Source: Gari tellinella (lineage: Eukaryota > Mollusca > Bivalvia > Cardiida > Psammobiidae). From it: a stretch of DNA of 64,000 nucleotides. Shown in pieces: positions 23,078 through 34,806 of this stretch. The stretch covers positions 39,552,356 to 39,616,355 of the forward strand of contig OV277870.1 of NCBI GenBank assembly GCA_922989275.2, in the 5' to 3' direction. Position 1 is the stretch's first letter. Every line of letters begins with the position of its first letter. The position numbers and the translations under genes are program-made. The notes under the pieces are model-generated. The model was not told the DNA's origin, did no database searches, and saw only the letters and a list, made by a program, of their open reading frames with translations.

Positions 23078-23277
23078 CAGGGGTCCAGATAAGAGTGAGT
23101 AGTCTAAATATTTTAAGCATGTTCTCCTTTACGTTTTCAGCAAACACTATCTTGTGACTACTAGTTGAAACAGTTTTCAAAGCAATGTTTGGAATGAGTG
23201 GTCACAACATAGGGTTGGATGTAGATGTTAGGAATTAAGTTTTTGAAATACACACCGTATGTATGGAGCTGGGCCTG
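23078..23277. mobile_element. Family C MITE, copy C7 (worn)
   Basis: CAGGGGTCCAGATAAGAGTG to TATGGAGCTGGGCCTG; the central palindrome is degenerate. Confidence 0.65.
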
Positions 23278-23360
23278 TAGCGAAACATGAAAAAGCTAAA
23301 AGTTGAGATTAGTCAATCTTGTGAGGACCAGCCGTTCTTAAGAAGCCAATTTGATAGTCT

Positions 23361-23597
23361 TTAACTCTTTCCTCCCTGAAACTCCAGTTTCCATTTCAGT
23401 GTAGTCCATTTCTGACTTTTAAGGGTTGTTTTTGTCAATGTCTGGCATTATGACAAACAGTGAACACCCTGATTAGAGGGCTCCTTTCGGAGCCCTCTGA
23501 TCTGGGTATTCACTGTTTGCACAGGACAAGTGTACTATTCACATGTACACTGTTTGAAAAGGATGCCTATATGCAGGACTAGGGTTCAAAGGGTTAA
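23361..23597. mobile_element. Family E MITE, copy E3
   Basis: TTAA on both sides; loop GCTCCTTTCGGAGC; a 13-bp deletion near the left end. Confidence 0.9.
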
Positions 23598-23604
23598 GAC
23601 AATG

Positions 23605-23688
23605 ACGGCCTAATACAGGACAAAACTGATGCAGACAGCTTCTAAAGGAGCTTGCTGCATTACTTTTGTTCTGCATTAAGCAATCATT
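23605..23688. repeat. Family D hairpin (D10)
   Basis: TAATACAGGACAAAACTGAT, GCAGACAGCTTCTAAAGGAG and complement. It lies 8 bp after E3. Confidence 0.8.
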
Positions 23689-24143
23689 GCTTCGTCAGTG
23701 ATTGGCATCTTATGACAAGCTTGGCTGTTGCTAAATAGTGTTGCTATTTAAAGTTTTATTGGGTTTAGAACCAGATCTGAGTCAGGATCTGAATCAGGTC
23801 AGAATCACTCTTTTTAAGGACTGTTTTATGACAGTTCTTACAAAGCAGTCTTATCAGGGTGAAAGTTGAGTACATGTACTATATGTAAAGAAATGATTGA
23901 ACTGAAACCAAGTTGAAGTTTGATTGAAAAGTTTTTCTACGTTTTGTGTCTTACTCTTTATATCTTTGTGTTTCTGTTTTGATTTGCAAAACCTTTGAAA
24001 ATCTTATTGATCAAGATCTTCTTCTGTGGCACTCTTTGCGTGATCAACTTAATACATGTACAAGATGGTCTGAATCTTACAACATTACTGTCATATTTGT
24101 AATAAGCCACCTCTCAAAAGAGGTTATATATATGTAGCCTTTA

Positions 24144-24237
24144 TGACATGTTGCAGCTTAATGCAAGACAAAAGTAATGCAGAAAGTTCCTACAGGAGCT
24201 TTCTGCATTACTTTTGTACTGCATTAGGCAGTCACCA
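24144..24237. repeat. Family D hairpin (D11)
   Basis: GCAGCTTAATGCAAGACAAA, AGTAATGCAGAAAGTTCC-TACA-complement, ending GGCAGTCACC. Confidence 0.85.
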
Positions 24238-24283
24238 GTTTGAAAAGGTCACAAGGCTTCTATGTACAGTACAGTAGTCACTG

Positions 24284-24498
24284 AGCCCATTCCCCATAGC
24301 CTGTTTCTAGTTTAAAAAAGATGACCCTTAATTAAGGGACATTCTGCTTTTCTTTCAGCCTGCTTTAAGCTATTATCTCCTAGGATAAAGAAAATATTTC
24401 TTATGATACATATTCATAACTGTATAAAAGAGAATTATTTTCTTCAGTGAAGGAATAAATTATCGGCATAAAAAGGCTTATTTGTGGGAATGGGTTAA
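24284..24498. mobile_element. Family A MITE, copy A9 (left arm lost)
   Basis: GCCCATTCCCCATAGCCTGT to TGTGGGAATGGGTTAA. Only the right hairpin arm remains. Confidence 0.8.
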
Positions 24499-24594
24499 AA
24501 CAAGTAACTGTATTTGTCGTAAGATGGGTAGTAAAACAGTTCTGGCTGTTAGTAGCTGTATGTGCCATGTAATGCACAACTTCCAATGGGTTCA

Positions 24595-24736
24595 TGGTTA
24601 TAAAGCTTTTGAGTTGAGACTTAAGTTGTTCTCAAGCATTTGATGGGTCATATTTGAGCCTAGGCTCAAATCTGACCTATCAAATGCTTGAGAACACACT
24701 TTGACTCAACTCAAACGCTTTACAACCTTTGAGCCA
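24595..24736. repeat. Family F palindrome, copy F2
   Basis: GGTTATAAAGCTTTTGAGTT to AACGCTTTACAACC, centre TTTGAGCCTAGGCTCAAA. Confidence 0.88.
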
Positions 24737-25566
24737 AGTTTCTCTAACTTGTTTCTCACACCAATATGTGTTGTACATACTCTAATATGGTACTGTTTGT
24801 GCTAGGGTGGACTTGTAAAGTCAACTGTCTTGTTGTCTTGGCTGTAAGTTACACATGTATTGTATGAAATATCATATCTTCAAGTGACTTAAAGTTTGGG
24901 AGATTGATATGGTAAACTAGCTAAACTGTCTTTTAATTCGGAAAACTGTGTTTCTTGCTAAACTAGATTTTAGTTTTTCGATGAATAGTTCTTATTGAAT
25001 GCAATTAATTGACAACACATTTTTGGAGAAAATTTCTAAAACAGAAACCAAAAACATCATGATATAAAAATAGTATAAAGTTGATCGTTATAAAATGAAG
25101 AAGTGTGGTTGGTCTCAGAGATAAGTGACAGCCTCATGAATAACAAAAGCACATGTTTTTATCATGTGCTTCTCTTGTCCAGCATAAACCCATTGAAGCT
25201 TGATCAGGGATTCTCTTTGCTTCTTCATCAAATAATGACCATTTGCTGAGCAGAGAGTTGACTTTAAATAAAACGGGCAACTTGAAGTTTGTATAAAGTG
25301 TACATAGTTCAATCTGTAAGATTACACAAGTGGTGAATGTTTCAAGCTGGCCTATTTTTCCTGTTTGGTCAGTGAAATATGTGTATTATGAGGCAACTGA
25401 TGCGTGGAGAGAACAAAAAACTTTGCATGAAGTTGATACTAGTGACTACTGTAGTCTTTTTAAGTGCAGCATATTTCACGAAAATCCAGATATAGTTATA
25501 AGCATGAGCCGTAAAGTCTATATACAGCAGCCGCTTAAAAGATGTATTTTCAGTCTGATCTAAAAG
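24737..25566. other. No gene recognised
   Basis: Open frames on both strands (25115-25312, 25330-25563) show no domain, codon bias or splice pattern I can support. Confidence 0.5.
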
Positions 25567-25650
25567 GGAACTTAATGCAGGGAAAAGTAATGCAGAAAGC
25601 TCCTATAGGAGCTTTCTGTATTACTTTTCTCCTGCATCAAGCAGTCACCT
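25567..25650. repeat. Family D hairpin (D12)
   Basis: CTTAATGCAGGGAAAAGTAA, TGCAGAAAGCTCC-TATA-complement. Confidence 0.85.
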
Positions 25651-26368
25651 ATTGATCTTGAGTGATTGTCTTGCTTCTTTCTTGAGTGTTTACTGTATAC
25701 AGATTTTACTTTTGACTTTTTAGTCTGTTCTTTCAGATATGTATTCCATATTTATGAATGTTCCATTTTGAAAATTGATGGACTATAATTGGTGATTAAA
25801 ATAGGCTATTTTTTGTAAAACATGAAGACTTTTTTTAAACAAAACAAAAAAAATTCAAAAAGGGGGAGAAAAACAAAAGAACAAAAAATTCAAAGTTGAA
25901 AGTTTGATTGTCTTTGTTATAAATGTAATATTATATGCTGTTGCAATAATTTTTAAAAATATATATTTTTTAAATTTTTCTATTAGTTTGAATCTTAAAC
26001 CAAGAAGGGCAAATACATGTAACTTTTAAAGGGATATGGATATAGGTGTATACAATAGTGATTGCCAGCTTATTGTATGAGGGAAATGGGTTAAAAGTGA
26101 GACGAACATTACTAGAAGATGTAATACTAATAGTGAGTTTGTAAATCCGTCGTAGATATATACCACCAGCTTGTTGAAACGAGGTTTCCAATCAACACTT
26201 TCAAGTAGACATTCAGTGGTAGAGCATGTGTGACTGCTTAACGCATTAATCCACAAAATACACCCTTTTTGCACCTAAGTGTTTGTACATGAAAGAAAGT
26301 AGTCCCAACATAGGAAATCCTGAACATGAATCGCAGATTGTATTTCCAGTATCTTTCCAGATACTAGC
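25651..26368. other. No gene recognised
   Basis: A/T-rich with purine runs around 25840-25890. A worn family A end may lie near 26230-26290 (CCACAAAATACACCCTTTTT). Confidence 0.45.
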
Positions 26369-26620
26369 TTAACTCATTACCCCATAAATACATCTTTTTA
26401 CGCCTTTAATTTATTCCTTCACTGAAGAAAATAGTTCAAATTTATACAGTCATGATTATATATCATAAGAAATATTTTCTATATTCTAGTAGATGGTAGC
26501 TTAAAGCAGGCTGATAGTAAAGCAGAATGTGCCTTAAGGCACATTCTGCTTTACTTTCAACCTGTTTTAAGTGATCACCTTTCTTCAAAACTAGAAACAG
26601 GCTATGGGGTAATGGGTTAA
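26369..26620. mobile_element. Family A MITE, copy A10
   Basis: TTAA both sides; loop GTGCCTTAAGGCAC (paired change from GCGCC..GGCGC). Confidence 0.92.
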
Positions 26621-26702
26621 AGCTGGTCGAATGTAAAACAGAATGCTCCTTAAGGAGCATTCTGTTTTACTTTCAACCTGGTTAAAGTGATTATCTGTCT
26701 TT
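26621..26702. repeat. Module 2 hairpin beside A10
   Basis: CTGGTCGAATGTAAAACAGA, ATGCTCC-TTAA-GGAGCAT and complement. It abuts A10 directly. Confidence 0.8.
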
Positions 26703-26730
26703 AAGGCTAAGAACAGTCTGGGGTACATAG

Positions 26731-26810
26731 ACAGTCAGTACAGAATGAATGTAGAAAGTTCTCAAATGTGGTTTTCTGCATTACTTTTGTTCTGCATTAA
26801 GCTGTCACTA
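26731..26810. repeat. Family D hairpin, worn (D13)
   Basis: GTACAGAATGAATGTAGAAA against TTTTCTGCATTACTTTTGTT; left arm diverged. Confidence 0.6.
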
Positions 26811-26879
26811 TCTAAGCAACTGAATGTGCCCATCACATAGGTTAGACAGTTTGTGTATGTGTGCTTCCCTAGAAGCAAG

Positions 26880-27006
26880 GAATGTTATAAAGAATTTGAG
26901 TTGAGTGAGTTTGTTCTCAAGTACTTTATTAGTCAGATTTAATCTGACCAATCAAATGCTTGAGAAATATCTCAGACTCAACTCAAACGCTTTATAACCT
27001 TTGGGC
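26880..27006. repeat. Family F palindrome, copy F3
   Basis: ATGTTATAAAGAATTTGAGT to AACGCTTTATAACC. The centre has lost about 10 bp on each side of GATTTAATC. Confidence 0.85.
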
Positions 27007-27379
27007 CAGGACTTGGTTGCACTATTGTGGACAGAAGTCATCAATGTTGTGTAAATGACTATTGCTAATGTTCATATTCATGCAAAGTTTTATTAAAAAT
27101 TGATAAAAAATATGAATAAAAATGTTAAAAATAAAAGATAAAGATGTTATAAAAAATAATAAAATTATTCAAAATACCAATTATTTTGAGTTTTCTGTTT
27201 CATAATCCCTTGTTAAGGTTGAGGACCCCTAAAGAGATCGGGCCAATGTCGATCAATATCGGAAACTCTATGGAGAGTGATCGGGCATTCTCATCAACTG
27301 TGGAAAGGGATTGACAGTTGGCGAGAATGGCCGATCGCTGCTGCACGTAGAGTACCCATTTTCCTCTGATCTCATTCCT

Positions 27380-27622
27380 GGGGCCTGTTTCATAAAACTT
27401 CTTACGACAAATGTTGTCGTAAGTCGGATTATAAAAGTCTAAATTATTATTTATTTCTCTATCTAATCCTGTCTTGTGACATCTTTTTGGAATCATCTTG
27501 AAAAGACGATTCAAAAAAGGTGTCACAAGACAGGATTCGATAGAGAAATCGGAAATTAAATGTATTTTTAAGATTATACTTACGATCGTTTTTGTCGTAA
27601 GATGTTTTATGAAACGGGCCCC
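27380..27622. mobile_element. Family I MITE, copy I1
   Basis: Reference for family I: ends GGGGCCTGTTTCATAAAACT / GATGTTTTATGAAACGGGCC, CC; subterminal ACGACAAA(A)..TTGTCGTAAG; inner pair AATCCTGTCTTGTGACATCT with complement. Superfamily not assigned. Confidence 0.88.
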
Positions 27623-27721
27623 AGAACCTCAAGTACAGAAAAAAGTATCACTATCCCTATAGGCTTTGGGTAACTTGTACACGTATGCAAGTTTTGGGAT
27701 TTAAGTTATCTGCAAACAGTG

Positions 27722-27980
27722 TTAACCCATTACCCCATAGCCTGTTTCTAGTATTGAATATAGGTGACTACTTAAAGCAGGTTGAAAGTAAAGCAGAATG
27801 CGCCTTATGGCGCATTCAGCTTTACTTTCAGCCTGCTTTAAGCTACTATCTGCTAAAAAATAGAATATATTTCTTATGATACATATTCATGACTGTATAA
27901 ATTGAATCTTATTTCTTCAGTGAATGAATAAATTTATTGTGTAAAAACTAAAAAGTCGTTTTTATGGGGTAATGGATTAA
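27722..27980. mobile_element. Family A MITE, copy A11
   Basis: TTAA both sides (right one ATTAA); hairpin complete. Confidence 0.92.
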
Positions 27981-28084
27981 TCCTTTCACCACATCATCTA
28001 CCTTTAATACTGGGCTGCACGTTTGTTTTAAAGCTAGATTTAATGTAAACTTACCAGTACTGGAGAAATATTGAAATGATTGCT

Positions 28085-28148
28085 AAAGAGTTTTGATCCT
28101 GATCAGATGCAACGTTACCTGATGACTGATCTAAACTACTTGCAAATT
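28085..28148. repeat. Solitary hairpin module 1, worn
   Basis: GTTTTGATCCTGATCAGATG, CAACGTTACCTGATGACTGA, TCTAAACTACTTGCAAA. Confidence 0.55.
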
Positions 28149-28263
28149 CAAATTAAGTATCCAATAATGGTGAAACAGTTAAATGTAGAGTTCAGATGTG
28201 AAGTACAGTATATCCTGTACTAACTGATCACTCGAAGTATGGACTTGGCAGTTTGATAGAAAC

Positions 28264-28348
28264 ATGACTTTAATGCAGGGCACAAATAATGCAGAGAGCT
28301 CTTAAAGGAGATTTTCGCATTATTTGTGCCCTCCTGTACACTAAAGCC
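28264..28348. repeat. Family D hairpin (D14)
   Basis: TTTAATGCAGGGCACAAATA, ATGCAGAGAGCTC and a complement with the paired change AAAAGT to CAAATA / TATTTG. Confidence 0.8.
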
Positions 28349-28365
28349 TCTTTCAGGTGTTATAA

Positions 28366-28530
28366 GATAGGTGAACACTTAAAGCAGGCTAAAAGTAAAG
28401 CAGAATGTGGCTTTAGGTAAAGTATATTGGCGTAATCTTCAACCAGGTGAAGGCGGCCGATTATGAAACAGAAACTTTCAACCTGCTTTAAGTGGTCATC
28501 TTTCTTCAATAGTAGAAAGAGGCTATGGTC
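28366..28530. mobile_element. Family A core, copy A12 with inserted loop
   Basis: The hairpin arms AAAGCAGGCTAAAAGTAAAG and ACTTTCAACCTGCTTTAAG are separated by about 75 bp of other DNA. Confidence 0.7.
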
Positions 28531-29153
28531 AAATACAGAATTAACTGTAAGTCATATTTCATAACAAACAAGAAATAATACACACTGGCATATCAAAAGA
28601 GCTGTTCAAAACATGGATCGCACGTTTGCGTATCTAAACCACAAAAAATACTAAGAACATTTGGAAAAATGTTCCATACTTACTCATTTCCAGGATGTTT
28701 TCAAAAGAAATCACAACCTCAGAAATAAGAAAAAAAACTTGTTATATCAGATAAAAATAATTTGAGCAGAAGACAGGTTAAGCACACCTGTGACCTGTCG
28801 AAGTAGGTCATTTGTATTCATGAGAACTATTTCTATCACACAGACCCATACAGCATAAGGTACATGATCGAGTCACGCTCACAGTGTATGATACAACAGG
28901 AATGTCCCGCCATAAACTGTCATTCACAAGACTTGTTTTAAGCAGCTGGTTGCTTAAAGCAGTATAACAGAAAAGCGGAGAATTCCAATCGGAGATTTTT
29001 TACTTTACGGAATCCTACTTAACGCGGCGTCTGATCAGTATCCAGTTATCCACACTACATGTATTTCAATTTGTCACTCGTACAGATATTTATATGTACA
29101 CGGTCGCACTACTTTAAATCTTGCTTTAAATTATTGTGTTAAGCAGACGATAT
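28531..29153. other. No gene recognised
   Basis: Only a weak hairpin-like remnant (AAGCAGTATAACAGAAAAGC near 28957) is visible. Confidence 0.45.
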
Positions 29154-29409
29154 CAGGGCTGCCATTTCTTCGGATTTTTTCCGAAATCTTCGGATTTTTT
29201 ATTCCAACAGATGGAAGCTTAAAGCAGGCTGAAAGTAAAGCAGAATGCGCCTTAAGGCGCATTCTGCTTTACTTTCAACCTGCTTTGAGCATCACGTGTC
29301 TTAAAAACTAGAAACAGACTATGGGTTAACGGTATAATTCATAAAATCGTGCTTGAAAAATTGAAAATTTTGAAATCTTAGGATTTTTTATCAACTTATG
29401 GCAGCCCTG
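29154..29409. mobile_element. Family M element M1 with family A piece inside
   Basis: Ends CAGGGCTGCCAT / ATGGCAGCCCTG, with subterminal CTTCGGATTTTTT / CTTAGGATTTTTT. Positions 29206-29332 hold a family A hairpin and right end (ATGGGTTAA), lacking the A left end. Confidence 0.75.
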
Positions 29410-29546
29410 TGATGTATAGTAGGGTTAAAGCAAAACATGAGTAATTTTAGGCATTGGACTGGACATAATTTAGAAGACTTGATTATTAGAATCTATTATT
29501 ATAATAGATCTACCAGATTTTTATAGCGCTCTTTTCCAAAAAAGAC

Positions 29547-29728
29547 ATAACCCTTATCATGTTAAGCGCGACTTGGCTTACATCTGCAAACAGTTGGGAT
29601 CCAGATCAGACGCCCGCATAACACTCATTTTCAACCTTTCGCCAGTTTGAAAAGCTAAAAATCTACCCTTGATTTATTTTCGCAGACGAGGTATCAGAAG
29701 CAGACGATTCAGCATGATAAGGGTTATA
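29547..29728. mobile_element. Family G2 MITE, copy G2d
   Basis: ACCCTTATCATGTTAAGCGC to GATTCAGCATGATAAGGGT. The module 1 hairpin has lost its right arm. Confidence 0.8.
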
Positions 29729-30019
29729 AACTAAACTGTAATAAAACTTACCGTTCTGCAAATGTTTTAAAAAAAATTGTTAGAAATTTATACAAAACAA
29801 AGTTAATGTAAACAGCTAATTGGGAGCTTACCGCATTTTCCCGCCAAAAAGGTTCCACTTTAACATTTAAAATAGATCATGTAATATACAGAAAAAGAGT
29901 TAAAGGCACGTGGCTACTTAAACCAGTGTAGAATCTAGTTGTAAAACAGAAAGCTTATCCAGGGTGTTTTGGGTTTTTTTATTTTCTTTCATCCTAAAAT
30001 GTAAGTCCTTCTCGCAAAA

Positions 30020-30215
30020 AACTTGTCTGATTTACCCCGTTAACTGCCATAATATCGTCTGCTTTAATACTGTTGTATGCACTTTGCTTCAAAGCTAGAT
30101 TATAAGGCAAAATGACAAATAAAATGTCGAAATTATTGTCAAACAGTTTGAATCCAGATCAGACGCCGTGTTACGCGGTATCTGATCAAGATCCAAACTA
30201 TTTGCATAGTCGACT
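30020..30215. mobile_element. Family G2-like MITE, worn (G2f)
   Basis: TATCGTCTGCTTTAATACTG, then hairpin CAAACAGTTTGAATCCAGAT, CAGACGCCGTGTTACGCGGT and complement; ends not clear. Confidence 0.6.
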
Positions 30216-30284
30216 GTATATAGTCACCTATGGCGGTTTCCAGGAATAAGTTTAATTTTTAATATCGAAAAAGAGCATTGTATT

Positions 30285-33200
30285 GAGCGGGTGTATATCA
30301 CGGTGTATAAACCTGTACGTGTTGTTTGAGCTCCGTACTGGTAGCTGCTGAGCACTGAATCGAGAAATGTCACAATGGCGGACTTGCGAGACCGCTAAGG
30401 GGTGAGTAAATCCCATTCTGCAGACATTCAAACATTGATTTCAATGCTGAACCTATGACATACCTGTTTAGATATGTTGCAGGTGTGAAAGTTTCAACGT
30501 ATTGAGTTGGTGTCTTGAATTTATCTTGTTGAATTTTCTCGGATACTGGCGAAGGCTCACCCTGTTTTCGATAGCGTTGTCATAAAGACCCAGTAGTTTT
30601 TGCCATTTAAACGACAGTTTCTACATCTTAAACAACACATTTTATTATCAAAATATAATTTATATCTACTGATACGATTCTATGGAAATGATATATTTGA
30701 ATGTGCAGTTTAAACGCCAGAAATCATGTAAACAATGCGATGCAAATTGTACGGTCAGCTCTAGAGGAAATGTATCATCAGCTGTGAGAATGAATGAAAA
30801 CGTTTGTACGGTCAGCTCAAGAGCGTTTTCATTCTCTTTATGCGAAGCTAGAATTAGCTGTTATTACTGCGACCAAGTTTTCGACGTTTTCTCTGCAGCC
30901 GTCACATAAAGCAAAAACTCTTTAGGTAAAAATACTTAATTTGGAACATTACCAGGGCAAACAATACACAAAAAACTGCTAAATTAGTCCATCTGAGTTC
31001 GAAAAAGAAAACCAAAAGTGATTCCAAACAACCAAACAGTAACAGTAAAAGTTTCAAGAAAACCATAAATAACACCAAGTCCAGTAAAATACAAAAAAGA
31101 ATAAAGCTCCACGTCACCCAAATAGCACTTGATTTCTTGGCTGCAGACAATTACGGAGATGGTGATAAAGAAGAAGAACTTTCGAATCTTAGTTTGCAAA
31201 CACCCACAGGCAAATTACTCGGAAGAGGAGAGTCATGGAGAAGTGAGAAAGGATAGTAGTAAGACTAAAACATTACTTGACTTGTTGCCAATGGTTGTAG
31301 AGAACATAAATTTACGAGTGCAGGCATCTAGAAAATAGTCATCCGTCTTTTTTTGAAAACTAAAAACTAAAACAAAATTTAAGAATTATGATAATACTAA
31401 CAAACGCCTAACTGCGCTTTTTAGTACAGAAGTCCAATAAAGGACAATAACTTTGTACTTTTTGGAACCACTCGTATGAAAAATATGACACCCACATATC
31501 TATTTAATAATTAATCACCTTCACCTATCCCGTTGTCATGTCGGACCGTTGGGGCACCATATATTTCTTGACAACCAGCTTTCTCCATTCCCCTCTGTTT
31601 TCTGCCATCCGAACCCTTTCCTTTAGACTTAAATCTGTCCACTCTGTTATGTTATCTTTCCATCGCTTGCTCTGTCTGCCTCTCCTTCTTCCTCCCTGAA
31701 TTGTGCCTGGTAATATTGTCTTTGAAAGCCCTGTTGATCTCGTCATATGCCCGTACCATCTCATTTTACGTTGCTTGACAATTTTTAATAAATCTTCGAG
31801 AGGTCCAGTGGCTTTTTTGATCCTGTTTCGAACTACTTCATTTGAGATGTGTTCTTTGTATGATATACAAAGTGTTTTTCTGAAACACCTCCCTAACGAA
31901 CTAATTATTCGCTCCAAGTCTGCATTCAAGGTCCAAGTCTCGCTGGCATATAAGAATATGGACATGACAAGTGAACGCATCAACCTTATTTTCGAGCTGA
32001 GGCTTATATTTCGATCATTCCATATTAATATTACTTTGCGAGTGCTGCTGTGGTCTGAGCGGCTCTTGCAAGTTTCTCGGATTTCGACCCCTTGTCAGAA
32101 ACTGTCGCACCCATGCAGGTACTTAAAACTATCTACGCAATCAAGCTTCTCCCCATTGACCATGATTTCAGTACTGATACCAATGATGTTGTTGGTCCGC
32201 AGTTTTGTCTTTTTTGCGCTGATTTGTTGCCAAATTCGGTAGATGTCTTGTAAAGGCTTTCAACTAGATTGGATAGCTCCTCTTCCTTCCCTGCTATACC
32301 ATCTATGTCATCTGCAAAGCGCAAGTTCGTGATTGTCCTCCCACCGATGCTAACCGTTCTGTCGTGGTATGCCAAAGCATCCGACATAATTCTCTCTAGG
32401 AATATGCTGAAGAGTGTTGGGGAGAGTAACCAACCCTGTCTCACCCCCACTATTATGTAAAGTTTGACGTAAATCGGTAAAGAAATGTAAAAGAAGTTGC
32501 ATCAAAAATATGTGTCAAGGGCAGACCGATGAACGAATTAACCAACAAACTGGCTCCTCTACCCTTCTAGAAGTTCGTTTATTGGGCATTAAACCGAGAT
32601 AATTACAGTATGCATAACATATCTCAATTTCAAAATTGAGAGCTTCTGTATAGCAGAAGTTATCCACCGGAAAAGAAAGTGATGCACTGGGGAATGACTG
32701 AATGGTATTGATGCATTTCAGTAAATTATGTGCAAGACACTTTTAATGATAAAACTTTTCATAAATGAAAATTAATCCTGAACAATGTCAGTCAAACATG
32801 GGTTTTATGCAGAACAATAGAAAATGTTTTAAAGGGGGATAACTCTCAAAATATTAACTCAAAGTTATTAACATTGTGCAAGGCACTTTCATTCACCAGT
32901 CGCTTTCCATTAATATAGGTATATTTCATATATGGCTATTTAAACTCTGACAAGAATGGATGGGTCCAAGGATTTTTAAATTATCTTAGATTTACAGTGA
33001 TTAATTCAGCTGCGAGTTCCGAGACCTATACTCATTAAAATTGCCAAAGACTCACTTGTCAAGACTCATAATAGTTTGGCCATTATATAATATTTAAATC
33101 TGAAAAACTAAATGTTTTGCCCAAGGGACTCATAGTTTACAAATTGTGCACCCCAGGAGGTATTTTTAATATTTTTAATTGCAAACGACTTAAATTACCA

Positions 33201-33985
33201 CAGAATTAGAAATATTCTTGAAAAACACTTTAATGTCGTCTACGGAATAATGGATGGTTTTTGACAGTAGATCAATTTATATCTGTTCGAAATGGAATGA
33301 AGTGGGAAAAGATTATTTATACGCAATATCTGTGTTTTAATAAATGTATATAATAGTTTGATACATTTTCTTTATAATGACTTCATGATTTGAAATTTAA
33401 GGCATTTTTTAACAGAAGAACACATAAACAGACAATTCTGATTTTGAGCTGACGGTACACATATGCTCGCAGCTGATGATACAGTGTCAGCCGTGTTTGA
33501 AATAGCTGACCGTACAAAACACCATCAATTCTTCTGATCAAAAATGCAAATTGCGACCATACTTTCAAAAAACGAATAAAGCTATCACATCGCATCAATT
33601 GGATTTACTCTGGAAAGCATATTTGTTTTGATAAAACAGTATAAACAAGGATAGATGCTGTATAAAATGCAATGTTTTGACGACATCAAAAAGAATTCCG
33701 AGTGAGCCACCAGTTGATTTATGCCTCGAAATAGATATGTAGATGTATAGATTGTACCAAAGACGGTCGCGATTGGTTTATCATTCTCTCCGGTATTTGA
33801 AAATCATGCTTACCGACAAGACTTTTCATTTAAAGAGAGGAAAATAAATAGGAACTCATGTCACATACCTGTTGTTTTCCGCCGTTGCGTCGCTTCGAGG
33901 CTCAAAAACAACCAGTACAGAGCTCAAAGTATCCGTACAAAGCTCAAAGTACGCATACAGGTTTATACACCGTGTATATAGTATC
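30285..33985. mobile_element. Element S: about 3.7 kb element with about 560-bp inverted arms around a LINE fragment
   Basis: CACGGTGTATAAACCTGTA at 30299 is inverted at 33960. GAGCTCCGTACTGGT and GAGCTCTGTACTGGT follow in both arms, and TGTACGGTCAGCT at 30749 is inverted at 33504. The spacing between matching marks is about 450 bp in both arms. The middle holds the LINE remnant (31525-32457) and unassigned AT-rich DNA. Exact ends were not fixed. Family A copy A14 sits beside the right end. Confidence 0.75.
31525..32457 (-). pseudogene. Non-LTR retrotransposon (LINE) reverse transcriptase fragment, 5'-truncated and frameshifted
   Basis: The - strand reads GVRQGWLLSPTLFSIFLERI and FADDIDGIAGKEEEL (RT palm motif, FADD box) to about 32133. 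In another frame it continues with YASETWTLNADLERII, KMRWYGHMTRS and GGRRRGRQSKRWKDNITEWT, the usual C-terminal end of these LINE proteins. Endonuclease and N-terminal RT are missing beyond 32457. Two frames mean at least one frameshift, so it is dead. It lies inside the long inverted-repeat element S. Confidence 0.9.
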
Positions 33986-34016
33986 AGGTATTTTGTCAGA
34001 AGCTGGTAGTTTTGCC

Positions 34017-34268
34017 TTAACCCTTTACCTGATAGCCTATTTATAGCATTGAAGATAGGTGACTTATTAAAGCAGGTTGAAAGCAAAGCAGAATGCGCCT
34101 TAAGGCGCATTCTGCTTTACTTTCAGCCTGCTTTAAGCTTCCATGTGCTAGAATATAGAAAATATTCCCCATAATATATATCCATTACTGATTAAATTGG
34201 AACTTTTTTCTTCAGCGTAGGAATAAACTGAATGTGCTGAAAGGCGCTTCTATAAGGGAAAGGGTTAA
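34017..34268. mobile_element. Family A MITE, copy A14
   Basis: TTAA-CCCTTTACCTGATAGC end like A1; TTAA on the right; perfect hairpin. Confidence 0.9.
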
Positions 34269-34416
34269 CACTAATTTTATCCGCATTTAATCGTCTACTT
34301 AGAAATCAGTTAATAGTACATAACTAGAACCGATCAACATCGTAAATGCATTCATCCATACTACTATATTATATGTCATCGTTGAACTCCCACGACTGTG
34401 AACAAATTCATCGAAA

Positions 34417-34566
34417 ACAGCGGAGAATACGTTATTCTTTCCCAATAAGCGCGTTTGTGCGAAAACAAATTCATTTCCATTGCAAACAATTTAGAGCCGG
34501 ATCAGACGCCGGGTAACCCAGCGTCTGATTAGGCTCAAAGTTGTTTGTCACTCACAATAATAAATG
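34417..34566. mobile_element. Family B MITE, partial (B6)
   Basis: AACAGCGGAGAATACGTTAT, TCTTTCCC and the hairpin CAAACAATTTAGAGCCGGAT, CAGACGCCGGGTAACC; the right half is lost. Confidence 0.75.
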
Positions 34567-34806
34567 TCAGATAAATCTTCATATTGTTTTTATTTAAATG
34601 TAATTTCCTATATTTTATTGCAACTGCATTCATGTTTCGTTTAGGGGTGTGTGTATTTGTACAGTAATGTACGTTAAAACTCATTGTTTGCCACAAAAAT
34701 TAAAGGTTTGTTTCCTTGTATTACAGACCTGCAATAGCTTTAAGTTTAGAGTAAAGCAGAAGAATATTATCGTTATTCACAGAATCCGAAAACAACCCTT
34801 AATGTT

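Noticed and set aside
25330..25563. 77-residue frame with SSWPIFPVWSVKYV
   Set aside because: No domain, no splice context and no repetition elsewhere; consistent with a chance frame.
30376..30410. Possible first exon: ATGGCGGACTTGCGAGACCG followed by GGTGAGT
   Set aside because: The frame stops after seven codons, and the region is the left arm of element S, so it is better explained as transposon sequence with a YY1-like motif.
30682..30909. Cysteine-containing 75-residue frame
   Set aside because: It lies in the inverted arm of element S; the duplicated TGTACGGTCAGCTC creates the apparent CTVSSR repeats.
31703..32242. A 179-residue open frame on the + strand
   Set aside because: Antisense shadow of the LINE reverse transcriptase on the - strand.
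31525..32457. Active LINE
   Set aside because: 5'-truncated inside the RT domain, frame interrupted, endonuclease missing.
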